From contig JODU01000004.1 in assembly GCA_000720845.1 (NCBI GenBank), forward strand, positions 124,001 to 188,000: a stretch of DNA of 64,000 nt, read 5' to 3'. The first letter of the stretch is position 1. Each line of letters starts with the position of its first letter. This document shows positions 28,592 to 37,395 of this stretch, piece by piece. A model generated the notes under the pieces. That model did no database searches. It was not told where the DNA came from and saw nothing but the letters and a program-made list of their open reading frames with translations. The stretch comes from Kitasatospora aureofaciens (GTDB lineage Bacteria > Actinomycetota > Actinomycetes > Streptomycetales > Streptomycetaceae). A program made the translations under genes and the position numbers.

Positions 28592-29005
28592 CTAGCTTTC
28601 CGCCAGGATGTGCGAGAGCTCCTGATCGAGGTCGAAGTGCCGGTGCTCCGTGCCGGGGGGCACGGCGGCGTCTGTGCGCTTCAGGAAGGACTCCAGGGCC
28701 CGCGCCGGGGCCTCGAGCAGTGCTTCGCCCTCCGGGGAGCTGAGAGCGATGCACACGACGCCCTGGCCGTGACTGCGGGACGGCCAGACCCGGACGTCGC
28801 CGGTGCCTGTGGGGCGGTGGAGACCTTCGGCGAGGAGGTCGCGGGCGAACACCCACTCGACGGTCTCCTCGGCTCCGGTGTGGAAGGTGGCGTGCACGGC
28901 GTAGGGGTCGGCCGTGTCGTACCGCAGGCCTGCGGGGACAGGCAGGGAGGACTCGCTCGACACAACGAGGCGCAGGTGCAGCTCGCAGCTGACCGTGGTG
29001 TTCAT
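28592..29005 (-). CDS. ssgB: Sporulation-specific cell-division activator SsgB
   Basis: A 137-residue SsgA-like protein, exactly the length I recall for SsgB. Family text is seen throughout (TTVSCELHLRLVVSSESSLP, YDTADPYAVHATFHTGAEE, VEWVFARDLLAEGL). SsgB recruits FtsZ to future septa in aerial hyphae, together with SsgA. ATG 29005 follows GAAAGG. Upstream on the minus strand, GGTTTAC and, about 15 bp on, GGTGGCAT may be the sigma-H-type promoter reported for ssgB; the match is only partial. It is divergent from the TIGR02611 gene across 191 bp. Confidence 0.93.
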   Translation of the reverse strand: MNTTVSCELHLRLVVSSESSLPVPAGLRYDTADPYAVHATFHTGAEETVEWVFARDLLAEGLHRPTGTGDVRVWPSRSHGQGVVCIALSSPEGEALLEAPARALESFLKRTDAAVPPGTEHRHFDLDQELSHILAES

Positions 29006-29196
29006 AAGCGCCAGGGCCTTTCGCTCAGTGTGCGCTCGGGGATTCGCACGTCGGCGAAATCGACATGCCACCTACGGTGCCGTTGTAAACCCCTCTGAGT
29101 GTTTTGCGTGCGTTTACGTAACTCTTCCGGCCGAGAGCTCGTTCGGGCCGTACGCCCATTCCGGTGACAGGTTTCGCTCCGGTAGTGTTTGGCCGT

Positions 29197-29649
29197 ATGA
29201 ACACGGGGAGTAACAAGCCCGGCGAAACGGCCGTGGCGGCAGACCGTACGGGGACGGACGAGGCCACGGCCGAGCGGGCGCTCGGTTCGCGGGCACCGGA
29301 ATTCATCAAGGCGCGGCGTGCGCTGCACCTGAGCTGGCAGGTCGGCGTCTTCGTCGTCGGCCTCGCGGTCGTGGTGGCCGGCATCATCATGCTGCCGCTG
29401 CCCGGACCTGGCTGGGTGGTGATCTTCGGCGGCATGGCGATCTGGGCGACCGAGTTCGTCTGGGCCCAGCTGGTGCTGCGCTGGACCAAGCGCAAGGTCA
29501 CCGAGGCGGCGCAGCGTGCCCTCGATCCGAAGGTGCGGCGCCGGAACATCATCCTGACCTCGATCGGCGTGGTGATCATCGCCGTGCTGGCCGGGATCTA
29601 CCTGTGGAAGTTCGGCCTCCAGATGCCCTGGAAGATCAAGGACCAGTGA
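29197..29649 (+). CDS. TIGR02611-family membrane protein
   Basis: A 150-residue protein with two or three membrane helices: VGVFVVGLAVVVAGIIMLPL, GPGWVVIFGGMAIWATEFVW and IILTSIGVVIIAVLAGIYLW. The PLPGPGW turn between the first two is a hallmark of this actinobacterial family (PGPG proteins). The N-terminal 40 residues are polar. TAGTGT at 29183-29188 ends 8 bp before ATG 29197, so translation may be leaderless. Function unknown; it is adjacent to and divergent from ssgB. Confidence 0.78.
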   Translation: MNTGSNKPGETAVAADRTGTDEATAERALGSRAPEFIKARRALHLSWQVGVFVVGLAVVVAGIIMLPLPGPGWVVIFGGMAIWATEFVWAQLVLRWTKRKVTEAAQRALDPKVRRRNIILTSIGVVIIAVLAGIYLWKFGLQMPWKIKDQ

Positions 29650-29727
29650 GCGCCGGCGGGGGTGCGCCGTCCCGGCCCCCGCTGGTCACGGACGCCCCTG
29701 ACATGGGGTAATGTTCTTCCTGCGTCC

Positions 29728-29799
29728 GGGCGATTAGCTCAGTGGGAGAGCGCTTCGTTCACACCGAAGAGGTCACTGGTTCGAACCCAGTATCGCCCA
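29728..29799 (+). tRNA. tRNA-Val (CAC), copy 1
   Basis: 72 nt, acceptor GGGCGAT/ATCGCCC, anticodon loop TTCACAC with anticodon CAC, T-loop GGTTCGAACC. CCA not encoded. A TAATGT -10-like box lies at 29709-29714. Identical to the copy at 37396-37467. Confidence 0.96.
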
Positions 29800-29810
29800 C
29801 CGGATCATCA

Positions 29811-29844
29811 GGCGGCCCGGCTCACGATCGTGAGCCGGGCCGCC
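29811..29844. terminator. Terminator after tRNA-Val copy 1
   Basis: Perfect 15-bp stem (29811-29825 with 29830-29844), GATC loop, then TTCGTG. Confidence 0.88.
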
Positions 29845-30060
29845 TTCGTGTGTGGTCCCTCCGGGCGTCCCGGCATTCCGCTTCGGCCCGCCTTCACCCA
29901 ACCGTGACCTTCCCGGCCGGGGTGCTCCGCTGCCTGGCCGGCGTTCGGCCGGTCGGTCGCGCCGCGCCGACCTGTGGGTTCTCGAAGCCGCCGAACGGGG
30001 TGTGCGGGACGGGTGACCGGGACCGGCCGCGACCGCGCCCATCAATTCCTGTCCGAATCA

Positions 30061-30089
30061 TTGACGCGCCCCCGGGCCCTTCGTACCTT
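30061..30089 (+). promoter_or_regulatory. Promoter of the sugar ABC operon
   Basis: TTGACG (30061-30066), exactly 17-bp spacer, TACCTT (30084-30089). Expected transcription start near 30096, directly before the operator. Confidence 0.75.
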
Positions 30090-30096
30090 GTGCCAG

Positions 30097-30120
30097 CAAG
30101 CGCTTACTTGAAACGATTCA
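30097..30120 (+). promoter_or_regulatory. LacI-family operator
   Basis: AAGCGCTT (30098-30105) inside CAAGCGCTTACTTG, followed at once by TGAAACGATTCA (30109-30120). Both are near-palindromes with central CG, the pattern bound by LacI/GalR repressors. They cover the start of the transcript. Confidence 0.65.
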
Positions 30121-30152
30121 TGAGGCGGACGCGACGTCGCGGGGAGGCTCGT

Positions 30153-31454
30153 ATGCAGCAGGGCGGGAATGCGGAGCGGCAGGCCGGGAGGCGCACGATC
30201 CTCAAAGCGGCGGGTGCCTCGCTGGCCGTCGCGGGGCTGGGCGCCACGGCCACCGCGTGCGGCGGCGGGAGCGGTTCGGGGGACGGAACGGTGACGATCC
30301 GTTACTCCTGGTGGGGCGCCGAGGACCGGGCGGAACGCATCAACAAGACCATCGCGCTCTTCGAGAAGAAGTATCCGAAGATCAAGGTCAAGACCGACTT
30401 CCAGCCGTACACGGACTTCTGGAAGAAGTTCAACACCCAGGCCTCCGGGGGGAATCCACCGGATGTCTTCCAGAATGCCATCGGATTTCTCCGCAAATAC
30501 GATGCCAAGAATGTCCTGCTCGATCTCGGCGGACAGGTCGAGGCGGGAAACCTCTCCATGGAGGGCTTCCGCGCGGGCCTGGAGAAATTCGGCGAGATCG
30601 ACGGAAAACTCCTCGGCGTGCCCGTCGGTTCCAACTCGATGGCCCTGGTCATCGACAAGCCCGTCTACACCCGGGCCGGCGTCAAACCCGAACAGGGCTG
30701 GACGTGGGACGACTTCGACGAGGCGATGACGAAGGTCCGCGACAGGACCGGCCGGGCCGGTGACAGCGGCATGTACGGCGTCATGTACCTCTACGACCTG
30801 TACCTGCGTCAGAACGGCAAGGCGTTCTTCACCGAGGACGGACTCGGTTTCACCGAGGCGGACCTGACCGCGTGGTGGACCAAGGCGGAGAAGGGCGTGA
30901 AGTCCGGCCTGTTCGCCGACGCCAAGAAGGTCGCCCAGATCAAGCCCAAGTCGGCGCTCTCCGCGGAACTCGCCGGCAGCGAGTTCACCTGGGACAACTT
31001 CACCGTCCGCTACACCTCCGAGGGCAAGAGCGAGTACGGTCTCGCGCCGATCCCCACCACGGACGGCAAGAAGACCGGGCAGTACCTCGGCTCGCTGATG
31101 CTCAGCGCCTACAAGCGCACCCAGCACCCCAAGGAGGTCGCCCAGTTCATCGACTTCATGGTCCACGACCCCGAGGTCGCCAAGATCATGGGCTACGACC
31201 GCGGTGTCCCCACCACGCAGGCCCAGTACGACGCGTACCGGCCGGCCGACCCGGTCAACAAGGCCATCGCCGCCTACGAGGAGTCGCTCGTCGAGGCCGG
31301 CGTCCTGGAGCGGATCACCCCGCACCCCAACGGGGCCGACATCTGCGAGGCCGCGTTCCTGCGCATCGCCGAGGAGATGGCGCTCGGCTCGCGGTCCGTC
31401 GAGGACGCGGTCAAGCAGTTCTTCACCGAGTCGAAGACGGCTCTCGCCGGCTGA
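30153..31454 (+). CDS. Sugar-binding lipoprotein of ABC importer
   Basis: A 433-residue family-1 extracellular solute-binding protein. ATG 30153 is 5 bp after GGGGAGG. The N-terminus combines a twin-arginine motif (GRRTILKAAGASLAVAG) with lipobox ATAC, so it is probably a Tat-exported lipoprotein. The mature part shows YSWWGAEDRAERINKTIALFEKKYP, NPPDVFQ and a Trp-rich ligand cleft. Its stop overlaps the start of the first permease (TGATG). Neighbours suggest an oligosaccharide from rhamnogalacturonan or a similar plant polymer; the ligand itself is inference. Confidence 0.88.
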   Translation: MQQGGNAERQAGRRTILKAAGASLAVAGLGATATACGGGSGSGDGTVTIRYSWWGAEDRAERINKTIALFEKKYPKIKVKTDFQPYTDFWKKFNTQASGGNPPDVFQNAIGFLRKYDAKNVLLDLGGQVEAGNLSMEGFRAGLEKFGEIDGKLLGVPVGSNSMALVIDKPVYTRAGVKPEQGWTWDDFDEAMTKVRDRTGRAGDSGMYGVMYLYDLYLRQNGKAFFTEDGLGFTEADLTAWWTKAEKGVKSGLFADAKKVAQIKPKSALSAELAGSEFTWDNFTVRYTSEGKSEYGLAPIPTTDGKKTGQYLGSLMLSAYKRTQHPKEVAQFIDFMVHDPEVAKIMGYDRGVPTTQAQYDAYRPADPVNKAIAAYEESLVEAGVLERITPHPNGADICEAAFLRIAEEMALGSRSVEDAVKQFFTESKTALAG

Positions 31455-32452
31455 TGGGAAGCGCCGTGACACACGCCCCCGCGATGGAGGGCCGGGCGGA
31501 CGCCGGGCCGCGGCACGGTCCGGTGAAGTCCCCGCGCCCCGCCGGGCCGAAGCGACGAAGCCGCCGGGAGAACCTGGCCGGATACCTCTTCATGTCCCCC
31601 TGGATCGCCGGGTTCCTGCTGCTGACGGCGGGCCCGATGGCCGCCTCGCTGTACTTCGCGTTCACCGACTACAACCTGTTCGACGCACCCAGGTGGATCG
31701 GCCTGGACAACTTCTCCGAGATGTTCGGCGACCCGCGCTGGCGCCACTCGGTCCGCATCACCCTGTGGTACGTCGTGGTCGGCACACCGATCAAGCTGAT
31801 CGCGGCGCTCGGCGTCGCCCTACTGCTGGCGCAGAAGCGGCGCGGACAGGCCTTCTACCGGGCCGCGTTCTACGCGCCGTCGCTGATCGGCGCGAGCGTG
31901 TCCGTCGCCATCGTGTGGAAGGCGATCTTCTCGGACGACGCGATCGTCGACCGTACACAGCGGTTCTTCGGGATCGACGCCGGTGGCTGGACCGGCGACC
32001 CGGAGCTGATCATCTACAGCCTGGTGGCGCTCACCGTCTGGCAGTTCGGCGCCCCGATGGTCATCTTCCTGGCCGGTCTGAAACAGGTGCCGCGCGAGTT
32101 GTACGAGGCGGCCGACGTGGACGGCGCGAGCAAGATGCGGCAGTTCTGGAACATCACCCTGCCGATGATCTCCCCGGTCCTCTTCTTCAACGTCCTGCTG
32201 GAGACCATCCACTCCTTCCAGATCTTCAGCTCGGCCTACATCGTCGGCGGCGGCGCCGGGGGCAACGCCTGCGGTCCGGCGGACGGCACGATGGTCTACA
32301 CCTGCTACCTGTACGTCCAGGGCTTCGAGAACAGCCGCATGGGCCTGGCCTCCGCCATGGCGTGGATGCTGCTGGTCGCGGTCGCCCTGGTCACCGCGGT
32401 GCTGTTCTGGTCCCAGAAGCGCTGGGTGCACTACGAGGAGGGCGGCCGATGA
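31454..32452 (+). CDS. Sugar ABC importer permease 1 (MalF/UgpA type)
   Basis: A 332-residue permease with six membrane helices after a 45-residue basic N-terminus. The EAA coupling loop is EAADVDGASKMRQFWNITLP. ATG 31454 overlaps the stop of the binding-protein gene; GTG 31466 is an alternative. Its own stop overlaps the next permease. As usual for CUT1 importers there is no ATPase gene here, so a shared MsiK-type ATPase encoded elsewhere probably powers it. Confidence 0.88.
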   Translation: MGSAVTHAPAMEGRADAGPRHGPVKSPRPAGPKRRSRRENLAGYLFMSPWIAGFLLLTAGPMAASLYFAFTDYNLFDAPRWIGLDNFSEMFGDPRWRHSVRITLWYVVVGTPIKLIAALGVALLLAQKRRGQAFYRAAFYAPSLIGASVSVAIVWKAIFSDDAIVDRTQRFFGIDAGGWTGDPELIIYSLVALTVWQFGAPMVIFLAGLKQVPRELYEAADVDGASKMRQFWNITLPMISPVLFFNVLLETIHSFQIFSSAYIVGGGAGGNACGPADGTMVYTCYLYVQGFENSRMGLASAMAWMLLVAVALVTAVLFWSQKRWVHYEEGGR

Positions 32453-33360
32453 GCGCGCAGGCCACCGATGTCACTCCGGCCACCGAAGCCCCACCGTCCC
32501 GGTCCACCGGGGCGGCCGTGCTCCGGCGCCGGCTGCCTGGGTCGCTCGCCTGGCACCTGGGCTCGCTGGCGATCCTCGCCGTGATCCTCTACCCGGTGCT
32601 CTGGGTGATCGGCGGCTCCTTCAAGGAGAGCGGCGACATCGTCGGCAGCCTGGACCTCTTTCCGGGCGACCCGATCACGTCCAACTACACGAGCCTCGCC
32701 GACGGCATCGCGGACATCTCGATCTCCACGTTCTTCCTCAACTCGCTCTTCCTCGCCGTCGGTTCCGTCATCGGGATCGTGGTGTCCTGCTCGCTGACGG
32801 CGTACGCCTTCGCGAAGATCAGGTTCGCCGGCCGCAACCTGCTGTTCACGCTGATGATCGGCACGCTGCTGCTGCCGTACCACGTGCTGCTGATCCCGCA
32901 GTACGTGCTCTTCCGCAACCTGGACATGATCAACACGTACACCCCGCTGCTGCTGGGCAAGTACCTGGCCACCGAGGCGTTCTTCGTCTTCCTGATGGTG
33001 CAGTTCATGCGCAACCTGCCCAGGGAGCTGGACGAGGCCGCCCGGCTCGACGGCTGCGGGCACTTCCGCATCTACTGGTCGATCGTGCTCCCGCTGTGCC
33101 GGCCGGCGCTGATCACCAGCGCGATCTTCACCTTCATCAACTCCTGGAACGACTTCATGGGCCCGCTGATCTACCTCAACGAGCCCGGCAAGTACACGAT
33201 CTCCCTCGGCCTCAAGATGTTCGTGGACCAGGAGGGCCTGGCGAACTACGGCGGGATGATCGCCATGTCGCTCGTCGCCCTGCTGCCGGTCCTCGCCTTC
33301 TTCCTGGCCTTCCAGCGCTATCTGATCGACGGCATGGCGACGTCCGGCCTGAAGGGCTGA
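32449..33360 (+). CDS. Sugar ABC importer permease 2 (MalG/UgpE type)
   Basis: A 303-residue permease with six membrane helices. The EAA loop is DEAARLDGCGHFRIYWSIVLP, the MalG-type C-terminal end IDGMATSGLKG is complete, and the early SFKESGDIVGS block is typical. ATG 32449 overlaps the preceding stop (ATGA). Together with the first permease it forms the channel of a CUT1 importer. Confidence 0.9.
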   Translation: MSAQATDVTPATEAPPSRSTGAAVLRRRLPGSLAWHLGSLAILAVILYPVLWVIGGSFKESGDIVGSLDLFPGDPITSNYTSLADGIADISISTFFLNSLFLAVGSVIGIVVSCSLTAYAFAKIRFAGRNLLFTLMIGTLLLPYHVLLIPQYVLFRNLDMINTYTPLLLGKYLATEAFFVFLMVQFMRNLPRELDEAARLDGCGHFRIYWSIVLPLCRPALITSAIFTFINSWNDFMGPLIYLNEPGKYTISLGLKMFVDQEGLANYGGMIAMSLVALLPVLAFFLAFQRYLIDGMATSGLKG

Positions 33361-33371
33361 GGGGGACCGTG

Positions 33372-33971
33372 ATGACCGAAGCGCGTGCCAAGGCCCGTCC
33401 GGAGCCGGGGGAGTCCCGGTTCGCCCAGGGCTTCGCCCTGTTCGCCGAGTGCCTGCTCACCGGCGTGTGGATCGCGGTGGCGGCGCTGCCGCTGGTCACC
33501 TACCCCGCCGCCTTCGCGGCCGGCGCGCGGCACCTCGGGCGCCGGCTGGCCCACCAGCGCGGCGGCCGACGGGAGTTCGTCGCCGACTTCCGGGCGGCGG
33601 TGCGCCGCGGGTGGCTCGTCGGGGTCGCCGGATGGGCAGCCCTCGCGGTGGTCTGGATCGACGTACGGGCCGTACGGGACGGTCTGCCCGGCGGCCCGGC
33701 GGTCGGCGCCGTCGGTGTCCTCGCCCTGATCGGCGCGGCCGTCGCGGGGCTGCGCGCGGCGGCGGACTGGCACCCCGGCGCCTCCTGGCGGTCGTTGCTC
33801 GCGCGAGCGGGCCGGCGCACCGTGCTCGACCCCGCCGGTTCCTTCCTCCTCGTCGCCGGGCTGGCCGTCGTGGTCTGCTCCGCCTGGTTCAGCGCACCGC
33901 TGGCCGTAGCCGTCCTGGGTGCCGTCGCCGCGGCGGCCGTGGCGGTGGAGGAGCGCTACCGACGCCGCTGA
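33372..33971 (+). CDS. DUF624 / YesL-like membrane protein
   Basis: A 199-residue protein with four to five membrane segments (ECLLTGVWIAVAALPLVTYPAAFAAG, GVAGWAALAVVWID, AVGVLALIGAAVAGL, LVAGLAVVVCSAWF). Its layout and its place directly after sugar ABC permeases match DUF624, the family of YesL, which sits in the rhamnogalacturonan locus of Bacillus subtilis. Molecular role unknown. Start ATG 33372 lies 11 bp after the permease stop, with GGGGGA as ribosome site. Confidence 0.7.
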   Translation: MTEARAKARPEPGESRFAQGFALFAECLLTGVWIAVAALPLVTYPAAFAAGARHLGRRLAHQRGGRREFVADFRAAVRRGWLVGVAGWAALAVVWIDVRAVRDGLPGGPAVGAVGVLALIGAAVAGLRAAADWHPGASWRSLLARAGRRTVLDPAGSFLLVAGLAVVVCSAWFSAPLAVAVLGAVAAAAVAVEERYRRR

Positions 33972-34122
33972 CCGGCGCGGTCCGGGGCCGCCGCCGCTCC
34001 CGGGAGGGTGCCCGGCCCCGCCCCATTTTCTGTCATGCCCTTGACATTCACTACGGCTCGACGGCACCTCCCACAGCCATGCCCTCGACCCGCCCCGCAC
34101 CCCGGTACGGAAAGGAACGGCC

Positions 34123-36858
34123 ATGTCCCCCATCCCCCGCAGGTCCCTCCTCAAGGCGGCCGCCGCCGCCGGCGCCGCCGCCCAGTTCAGCTGGGCGCTG
34201 GGCACGAAGAACGCGCAGGCCGCGCCCGCCGCCCCGGTCGCCGACGACGCCCCCGTCACCCTGACCTGGCTGGAGGACGGCGGCCTCGGCGCCGCCCCCG
34301 GCTCCACCGTCGGCGTCCCCTGGCCCAGGGGCACCTTCCAGGCGGACCAGTCGTTCGCCGTCACGGACGCGGACGGCGGGGCCGTACCCGTGCAGTCCTG
34401 GCCGCTCGCCCACTGGCCCGACGGCTCCCTCAAGTGGACCGCCCACGCCGTCGGTTCGGGCAACGGCAAGCTCACCCTGACCGCCGGCACCCCGGCCGAG
34501 CCCGCCCAGAAGATCACCGTCGCCCGGCGTGGCGGCACCATCGACATATCGACCGGTGTCATCACCGCCAGCATCGGCACGTCCGGATCGGCGCTGATCA
34601 AGTCGGTCACCCGGGGCTCCACGGAGATCGCGAGAAACGGCCGCCTCGTCCTGCTGCGCCAGCCCGAGATCGAGGACGGCGACCAGGGCACGGTGAAGTA
34701 CGAGCGCTTCGACGGGGCGGTCGACGAGGTGAAGGTCGAGCAGGAGGGCCCGGTCCGCGCCGTCGTCCGCATCGACGGCAAGCACCGCAAGGGCCACCGC
34801 GGCTGGCTGCCCTTTTCCATCCGCCTCTACTTCTACGCGGGCGCCGACTCCTTCCGGATGGCGCACACCATCACCTTCGACGGCCGGCAGGAGCCCGGGC
34901 GGGCGAGCGGCGACTTCATCCGCGGCCTCGGCGTCCGCTTCACCGTCCCGATGCGCGACGAGGCCTACGACCGCCACATCCGCATCGGCGGCGAGGGCAC
35001 CGGACTGCTCCGCGAGGCCGTCAAGGGCATCACCGGGCTGCGCCGCGACCCGGGAGCCGCCGTCCAGGCGGCCCAGTTCGCCGGCGAGAAGCTGCCCGAC
35101 CCCGCCACCTGGGACCAGCGGGTCACCACCCGCCTGAAGTACATCCCCGAATGGGGCGACTACACCCTCGCCCAGCTCTCCGCCGACGGCTTCACCCTGC
35201 GCAAGCGCACCAAGAAGGGCCACGGCTGGATCGGCGCGGGCGGCGGACGGCGGGCCTCCGGCTTCGGCTACGTCGGCGGCGCGAGCGGCGGCCTCTCCTT
35301 CGGCCTGCGCGACTTCTGGGAGAAGCACCCCGCCCAGCTCGACATCCGCGACGCCCGGACCGACGAGGCCGAGGTCACCCTCTGGCTGTGGTCCCCCGAG
35401 GCCCAGCCGATGGACCTGCGCTTCTACCACGACGGCATGGGCCAGGACACCTTCCCCGAGCAGCTCGAAGGCCTCAACATCACCTACGAGGACTACGAAC
35501 CGGAGTTCGGCACCCCCTATGGCATCGCCCGCACCTCGGAACTCCTCTTCTGGGCCAACGCCGCCACCCCGAGCGCCGAGCGGCTCGCCGAACAGGTCGA
35601 GGCGGTACGCGTACTGCCGCAGCTCGCCGCCCCGCCCGGGCAACTCGTCAAGGCCGGGGTCTTCGGCCCGGGCCTCTACTCCGAGCCCGACCGCTCCACC
35701 CCCGCCAAGGCGAAGATCGAGGACCACCTCGACTTCCTCTTCACCTACTACAAGGACCAGGTGGAACAACGCCGCTGGTACGGCTTCTGGGACTACGGCG
35801 ACATCATGCACACCTACGACGCCGCCCGGCACACCTGGCGGTACGACATCGGCGGCTACGCCTGGGACAACTCCGAGCTCTCCCCGGACCTCTGGCTCTG
35901 GTACGCCTACCTGCGCTCCGGCCGCGCCGACATCTTCCGCTTCGCCGAGGCCATGACCCGGCACACCGGCGAGGTCGACGTCTACCACCTCGGCAAGTGG
36001 GCGGGCCTGGGCACCCGGCACGGCGTCCAGCACTACGCCGACAGCGCCAAGCAGCAGCGCATCGCCAACACCACCTACCGGCGCTTCTACTACTTCCTCA
36101 CCGCCGACGAACGCGTCGGCGACCTCATGCACGCCAACGTGGACTCCGACGAGACCTTCCTCGCCCTCGACCCGCTCCGCAAGATCCGCACCGAGCCCTA
36201 CACCCCCGACCGCAACGCCCTGTCGGTCGGCTTCGGCACCGACTGGAGCGGCCTGGTCTCGGCCTGGCTCACCGAGTGGGAACGCAAGGGCCCCAAGTGG
36301 GAGAAGGCCAGGGACCGCGTCCTGTCCACGATGGAGACCATCGCCGCCCAGCCCAACGGCTTCGTCCAGGGCAGCGGCCTGTACGACCTGGACACCGGGC
36401 GGTTCGCCGTCGCCGACACGCCGAAGGTCGAGGTCTCCCACCTGTCGGCCGTCTTCGGCCTGAACGAACTGTGCGCCGAACTGATCGACCTCGTCGACAT
36501 GCCGAAGTTCGAGGAGGCGTACTACGACTACTGCCGCTACTTCAACGCGAGCAAGAGGGAACAGGCCGAGCGCTACGGCACCGACTTCGGCAGCCTCATC
36601 CTCTTCCAGGGTCACTCGCGCCTCGACGCCTACGCCGCCGTGCGGACCGGTGACGACAAGCTCGCCGCGCGCGCGTGGCAGAAGTTCTACGACTCCGACG
36701 GCTACAAGGAGTCGGCGCCCTGGACGACGGAGAAGCTGAGCGGAACCGTCGCCCTGGTCCCGGGCGGCGAGGCGAGCTGGGTGTCCACCAACGACACCGC
36801 CCTCTACGGCCTCGCCGCCATCGAGAACCTCGCACTCCTGGGGGACAGGATGCCGTAG
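34123..36858 (+). CDS. Tat-exported YetA/exo-rhamnogalacturonan lyase-like protein
   Basis: A 911-residue secreted protein. ATG 34123 follows GGAAAGGAACGG. The N-terminus is a Tat signal (PRRSLLKAAAAAGAAA), with cleavage near AQAAPA. N-terminal beta-rich blocks (about 45-330) lead to a helical barrel-like second half with many Trp/Tyr (WYGFWDYGDIMHTYD, YAWDNSELSPDLWLWYAYLR, YHLGKWAGLGTRHGVQHY). This layout resembles the PcRGLX/YetA-like family (polysaccharide lyase 26), an exo-lyase on rhamnogalacturonan I. Next to a YesL-like gene and sugar importer this fits well. It could also be another glycoside-active enzyme of the same fold. Confidence 0.65.
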   Translation: MSPIPRRSLLKAAAAAGAAAQFSWALGTKNAQAAPAAPVADDAPVTLTWLEDGGLGAAPGSTVGVPWPRGTFQADQSFAVTDADGGAVPVQSWPLAHWPDGSLKWTAHAVGSGNGKLTLTAGTPAEPAQKITVARRGGTIDISTGVITASIGTSGSALIKSVTRGSTEIARNGRLVLLRQPEIEDGDQGTVKYERFDGAVDEVKVEQEGPVRAVVRIDGKHRKGHRGWLPFSIRLYFYAGADSFRMAHTITFDGRQEPGRASGDFIRGLGVRFTVPMRDEAYDRHIRIGGEGTGLLREAVKGITGLRRDPGAAVQAAQFAGEKLPDPATWDQRVTTRLKYIPEWGDYTLAQLSADGFTLRKRTKKGHGWIGAGGGRRASGFGYVGGASGGLSFGLRDFWEKHPAQLDIRDARTDEAEVTLWLWSPEAQPMDLRFYHDGMGQDTFPEQLEGLNITYEDYEPEFGTPYGIARTSELLFWANAATPSAERLAEQVEAVRVLPQLAAPPGQLVKAGVFGPGLYSEPDRSTPAKAKIEDHLDFLFTYYKDQVEQRRWYGFWDYGDIMHTYDAARHTWRYDIGGYAWDNSELSPDLWLWYAYLRSGRADIFRFAEAMTRHTGEVDVYHLGKWAGLGTRHGVQHYADSAKQQRIANTTYRRFYYFLTADERVGDLMHANVDSDETFLALDPLRKIRTEPYTPDRNALSVGFGTDWSGLVSAWLTEWERKGPKWEKARDRVLSTMETIAAQPNGFVQGSGLYDLDTGRFAVADTPKVEVSHLSAVFGLNELCAELIDLVDMPKFEEAYYDYCRYFNASKREQAERYGTDFGSLILFQGHSRLDAYAAVRTGDDKLAARAWQKFYDSDGYKESAPWTTEKLSGTVALVPGGEASWVSTNDTALYGLAAIENLALLGDRMP

Positions 36859-36897
36859 CCGGCCCCTGACCGGCGCGGGCGCGGGCACACTGCACGG

Positions 36898-37356
36898 GTG
36901 GACTGGAACCATTACCGCTTCCGCAGCCTGTGGCCGCTGCCCGCGTCCGCCCCGGAGGTCTACCGCGCCCTGGAACGCATCGAGGACTACCCCCGCTGGT
37001 GGCCGCAGGTCCGCGAGGTCACCCGGCTCGACGACACCAGCGGCGTCCTCCGCTTCCGCTCCCTGCTCCCGTACGAGCTGACCGCGACCGTGCGGGAGGG
37101 GCGCCGGGAGCCGGCCGCGGGGGTGCTGGAGGTCGCGATGAGCGGCGACATGGAGGGCTGGGCACGCTGGACGGTCGCCCCGCGCGGCTCCGCCACCCTC
37201 GTCCGCTACGACCAGGAGGTCGTCGTGCGCAAGCCGCTGCTGCGCCGCCTCGCCGTGCCCGGGCGGCCCCTGTTCCGTGCCAACCACCGCCTCATGATGC
37301 GGACGGGCCGGCAGGGCCTGGCCGCGCACCTGGCAGGCGGCCGGCAAGCGGTTTGA
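36898..37356 (+). CDS. SRPBCC/START-like ligand-binding protein
   Basis: A 152-residue helix-grip protein of the polyketide-cyclase/dehydratase type. Seen: the opening strand HYRFRSLWPLPASAPEVYRAL, the DYPRWWPQVREVTRL block typical of this family, and the long C-terminal helix ANHRLMMRTGRQGLAAHL. GTG 36898 is preceded by CACACT about 8 bp upstream, so a leaderless start is possible. Ligand unknown. The stop overlaps the -35 box of the second tRNA-Val gene. Confidence 0.8.
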   Translation: MDWNHYRFRSLWPLPASAPEVYRALERIEDYPRWWPQVREVTRLDDTSGVLRFRSLLPYELTATVREGRREPAAGVLEVAMSGDMEGWARWTVAPRGSATLVRYDQEVVVRKPLLRRLAVPGRPLFRANHRLMMRTGRQGLAAHLAGGRQAV

Positions 37357-37382
37357 TGGAACCCCGCGGCGCCCTGTATTGT
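37353..37382 (+). promoter_or_regulatory. Promoter of tRNA-Val copy 2
   Basis: TTGATG (37353-37358), 18-bp spacer, TATTGT (37377-37382). It overlaps the 3' end of the SRPBCC gene. Confidence 0.65.
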
Positions 37383-37395
37383 TCAGTGCGTTCCC

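Larger units (their letters stand above)
29800..30152. other. Intergenic region tRNA-Val / sugar ABC operon
   Basis: A 353-bp gap with the tRNA terminator (29811-29844), about 200 bp without recognisable features, then a strong promoter (30061-30089), a LacI-type operator (30097-30120) and the GGGGAGG ribosome site (30141-30147). Confidence 0.7.

Noticed and set aside
34051..37347. 1098-codon antisense frame opposite the YetA-like gene
   Set aside because: Shadow of a high-GC gene; the plus-strand protein has a Tat signal and coherent hydrophobic pattern.
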